Below are positions 4,546-5,380 of a stretch of 5,380 nt of DNA, piece by piece. The notes below the pieces were generated by a model. That model searched no databases, was not told the origin of the DNA, and was given only the letters and a program-made list of their open reading frames with translations. How positions within the stretch are numbered: position 1 is the first letter of the stretch; every line of letters starts with the position of its first letter. The translations under genes were made by a program, and so were the position numbers. The stretch is taken from positions 1 to 5,380 of the forward strand of contig JALVAU010000477.1 in NCBI GenBank assembly GCA_027011025.1, given 5' to 3'. The DNA comes from Campylobacteraceae bacterium. GTDB taxonomy: Bacteria; Campylobacterota; Campylobacteria; Campylobacterales; Sulfurospirillaceae.

Positions 4546-5380
4546 TGTGATACTTGTATTTGCAAGTTTGCTGTTTGCAAAAAACAGCAGTGTTGAGATA
4601 AATTTTAAAGATTTACAGATAAATGATTTTGTAAAGATGGTCTCTAAGATAAGCGATAAAAATATACTTCTAAACTACAATATTCCCGGTAAAGTAAATT
4701 TTATATCTGTAAAACCCATCAAAAAAGACCAAATTTATGATCTACTTATAAGTATCCTAAAAAACAAAGGATATACACTAGTCGATACTCACAACGGCTA
4801 TTTTCAAGTGGTAAGGAGTAGCGATGCCATAAGAGAGTCCCCACCTCTAAAGTCAAGCGGGACACTAAACCAAATCCAGACTTATATATTGGGTATTCGC
4901 AATCTTTCAGCCATACAGATACTTCCACAAATCCGTTTTTTACTGAGCAGATATGGAAAAATTGCTGTCTCCAAAGAGGCAAATAGCCTAATCATAACAG
5001 ACTATCTTCAAAATCTAAGGAGTATTAAGGAACTCATAAAAGAGTTGGATTCTCAAAAGAAAAAAGAGATCAAATTCTACACTCTTGAAAATTCAAAAGT
5101 AACATCGATTCTACCCAAGATAAAAAGTATAACAAACAGTATATATAATCAAAAAATGCCAAGCCAAAAGGTTGATTTTTTTGCAAATGAGGGCACAAAT
5201 ACTCTCATAATAATCTCTAGTAAAAAGATGATAAAAGAGATAATTTCTCAAGTGAAAGAGTTGGATAAAAAAGATGATGTATCTCAGAGATATCTTCATA
5301 TCGTGAGTCTAAAAAATGCAGAAGCCAAAACAATAGCCCAAACTTTAGGTGAAATAATAGCAAATAGACCCAAAGATAAA
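4532..5380 (+). CDS. gspD: Type II secretion secretin GspD, N-terminal part (3' end outside window)
   Basis: GspD forms the multimeric outer-membrane channel of T2SS. The frame is open from ATG 4532 to the right edge, giving 283 residues of what is normally about 600-700. Residues 1-16 form a signal peptide (MRLISVILVFASLLFA, likely cut after A16 in the LFA pattern common in Campylobacterota). The N0 domain covers about 21-95 (VEINFKDLQINDFVKMVSKI, then KNILLNY, GKVNFIS, and the closing GYFQVVR). The N1 domain covers about 115-173 (TYILGIRNLSA, then ANSLIITDY, then ELIKELD). The N2 domain covers about 180-245 (IKFYTLENSKV, then ANEGTNTLIIIS, then VKELDK). N3 begins near 254 (YLHIVSLKNAEAKTIAQTL). 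The repeated 'N.LI(I)' plus 'V/IKELD' endings are typical secretin KH-like N-domains. The secretin core and any S-domain for a pilotin are not visible. PilQ or a competence secretin is less likely given the adjacent gspC. Confidence 0.92.
   Translation, partial: MRLISVILVFASLLFAKNSSVEINFKDLQINDFVKMVSKISDKNILLNYNIPGKVNFISVKPIKKDQIYDLLISILKNKGYTLVDTHNGYFQVVRSSDAIRESPPLKSSGTLNQIQTYILGIRNLSAIQILPQIRFLLSRYGKIAVSKEANSLIITDYLQNLRSIKELIKELDSQKKKEIKFYTLENSKVTSILPKIKSITNSIYNQKMPSQKVDFFANEGTNTLIIISSKKMIKEIISQVKELDKKDDVSQRYLHIVSLKNAEAKTIAQTLGEIIANRPKDK

Noticed and set aside
4746..5299. Reverse-strand frames opposite gspD
   Set aside because: The forward frame is a clear secretin with N0, N1 and N2 domains through this whole stretch.
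4532..5380. Reading the secretin as PilQ of a type IV pilus or a competence secretin
   Set aside because: The adjacent gspC with HR and PDZ domains and a GspK-type pseudopilin are specific to T2SS. No AMIN domain is seen at the N-terminus.

Overview
The window is AT-rich with dense, overlapping genes, all on the + strand. The base composition, the AGA/AAA/ATA-rich codon use, the lysine-rich proteins and the 'LFA' signal-peptide ending of the last gene together suggest a Campylobacterota (epsilonproteobacterial) genome, for example a Sulfurimonas-, Sulfurovum- or Arcobacter-like bacterium. This placement rests on sequence style only; no marker gene confirms it.

Region 1 (1-957) is a lipid/hydrolase pair. 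It holds the 3' end of a phospholipase D-superfamily cardiolipin synthase-like gene. Three bases after its stop comes a complete endonuclease/exonuclease/phosphatase (EEP) superfamily gene with every catalytic motif intact. The pairing resembles the E. coli ybhP-clsB arrangement.

Region 2 (958-1071) is the only real gap. It contains several small inverted repeats, one of which may be a terminator for the first pair, and an AT-rich promoter-like stretch with TATAAT boxes ending directly at the next start codon.

Region 3 (1072 to the right edge) is a tightly packed run of six type II secretion genes: gspK, gspL, gspM, gspN, gspC and gspD (the last cut by the window edge). Every junction overlaps by 4 to 17 bases, so the run is almost certainly one translationally coupled operon. 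Together the products would supply the pseudopilus tip subunit (K), the inner-membrane assembly platform (L, M, and the optional N), the PDZ-bearing connector (C) and the outer-membrane secretin (D). Compared with the classical C-D-E-F-G-H-I-J-K-L-M-N order, the block is permuted: K-L-M-N comes before C-D, and G-H-I-J do not precede K. GspC and GspD are recognisable from sequence alone, GspK fairly clearly. GspL, GspM and GspN are strongly diverged and are called mainly from membrane topology, size and position.

The most unusual signal is a perfect 14-bp palindrome, CTCTACATGTAGAG, found twice, once in the EEP gene and once at the end of gspM. It is read in different frames in the two genes and encodes different residues, so it appears to be a repeated DNA-level element. 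The second copy covers most of the gspN ribosome binding site. Otherwise the window looks like ordinary, if diverged, chromosomal content. No RNA genes, CRISPR arrays or insertion sequences were seen.
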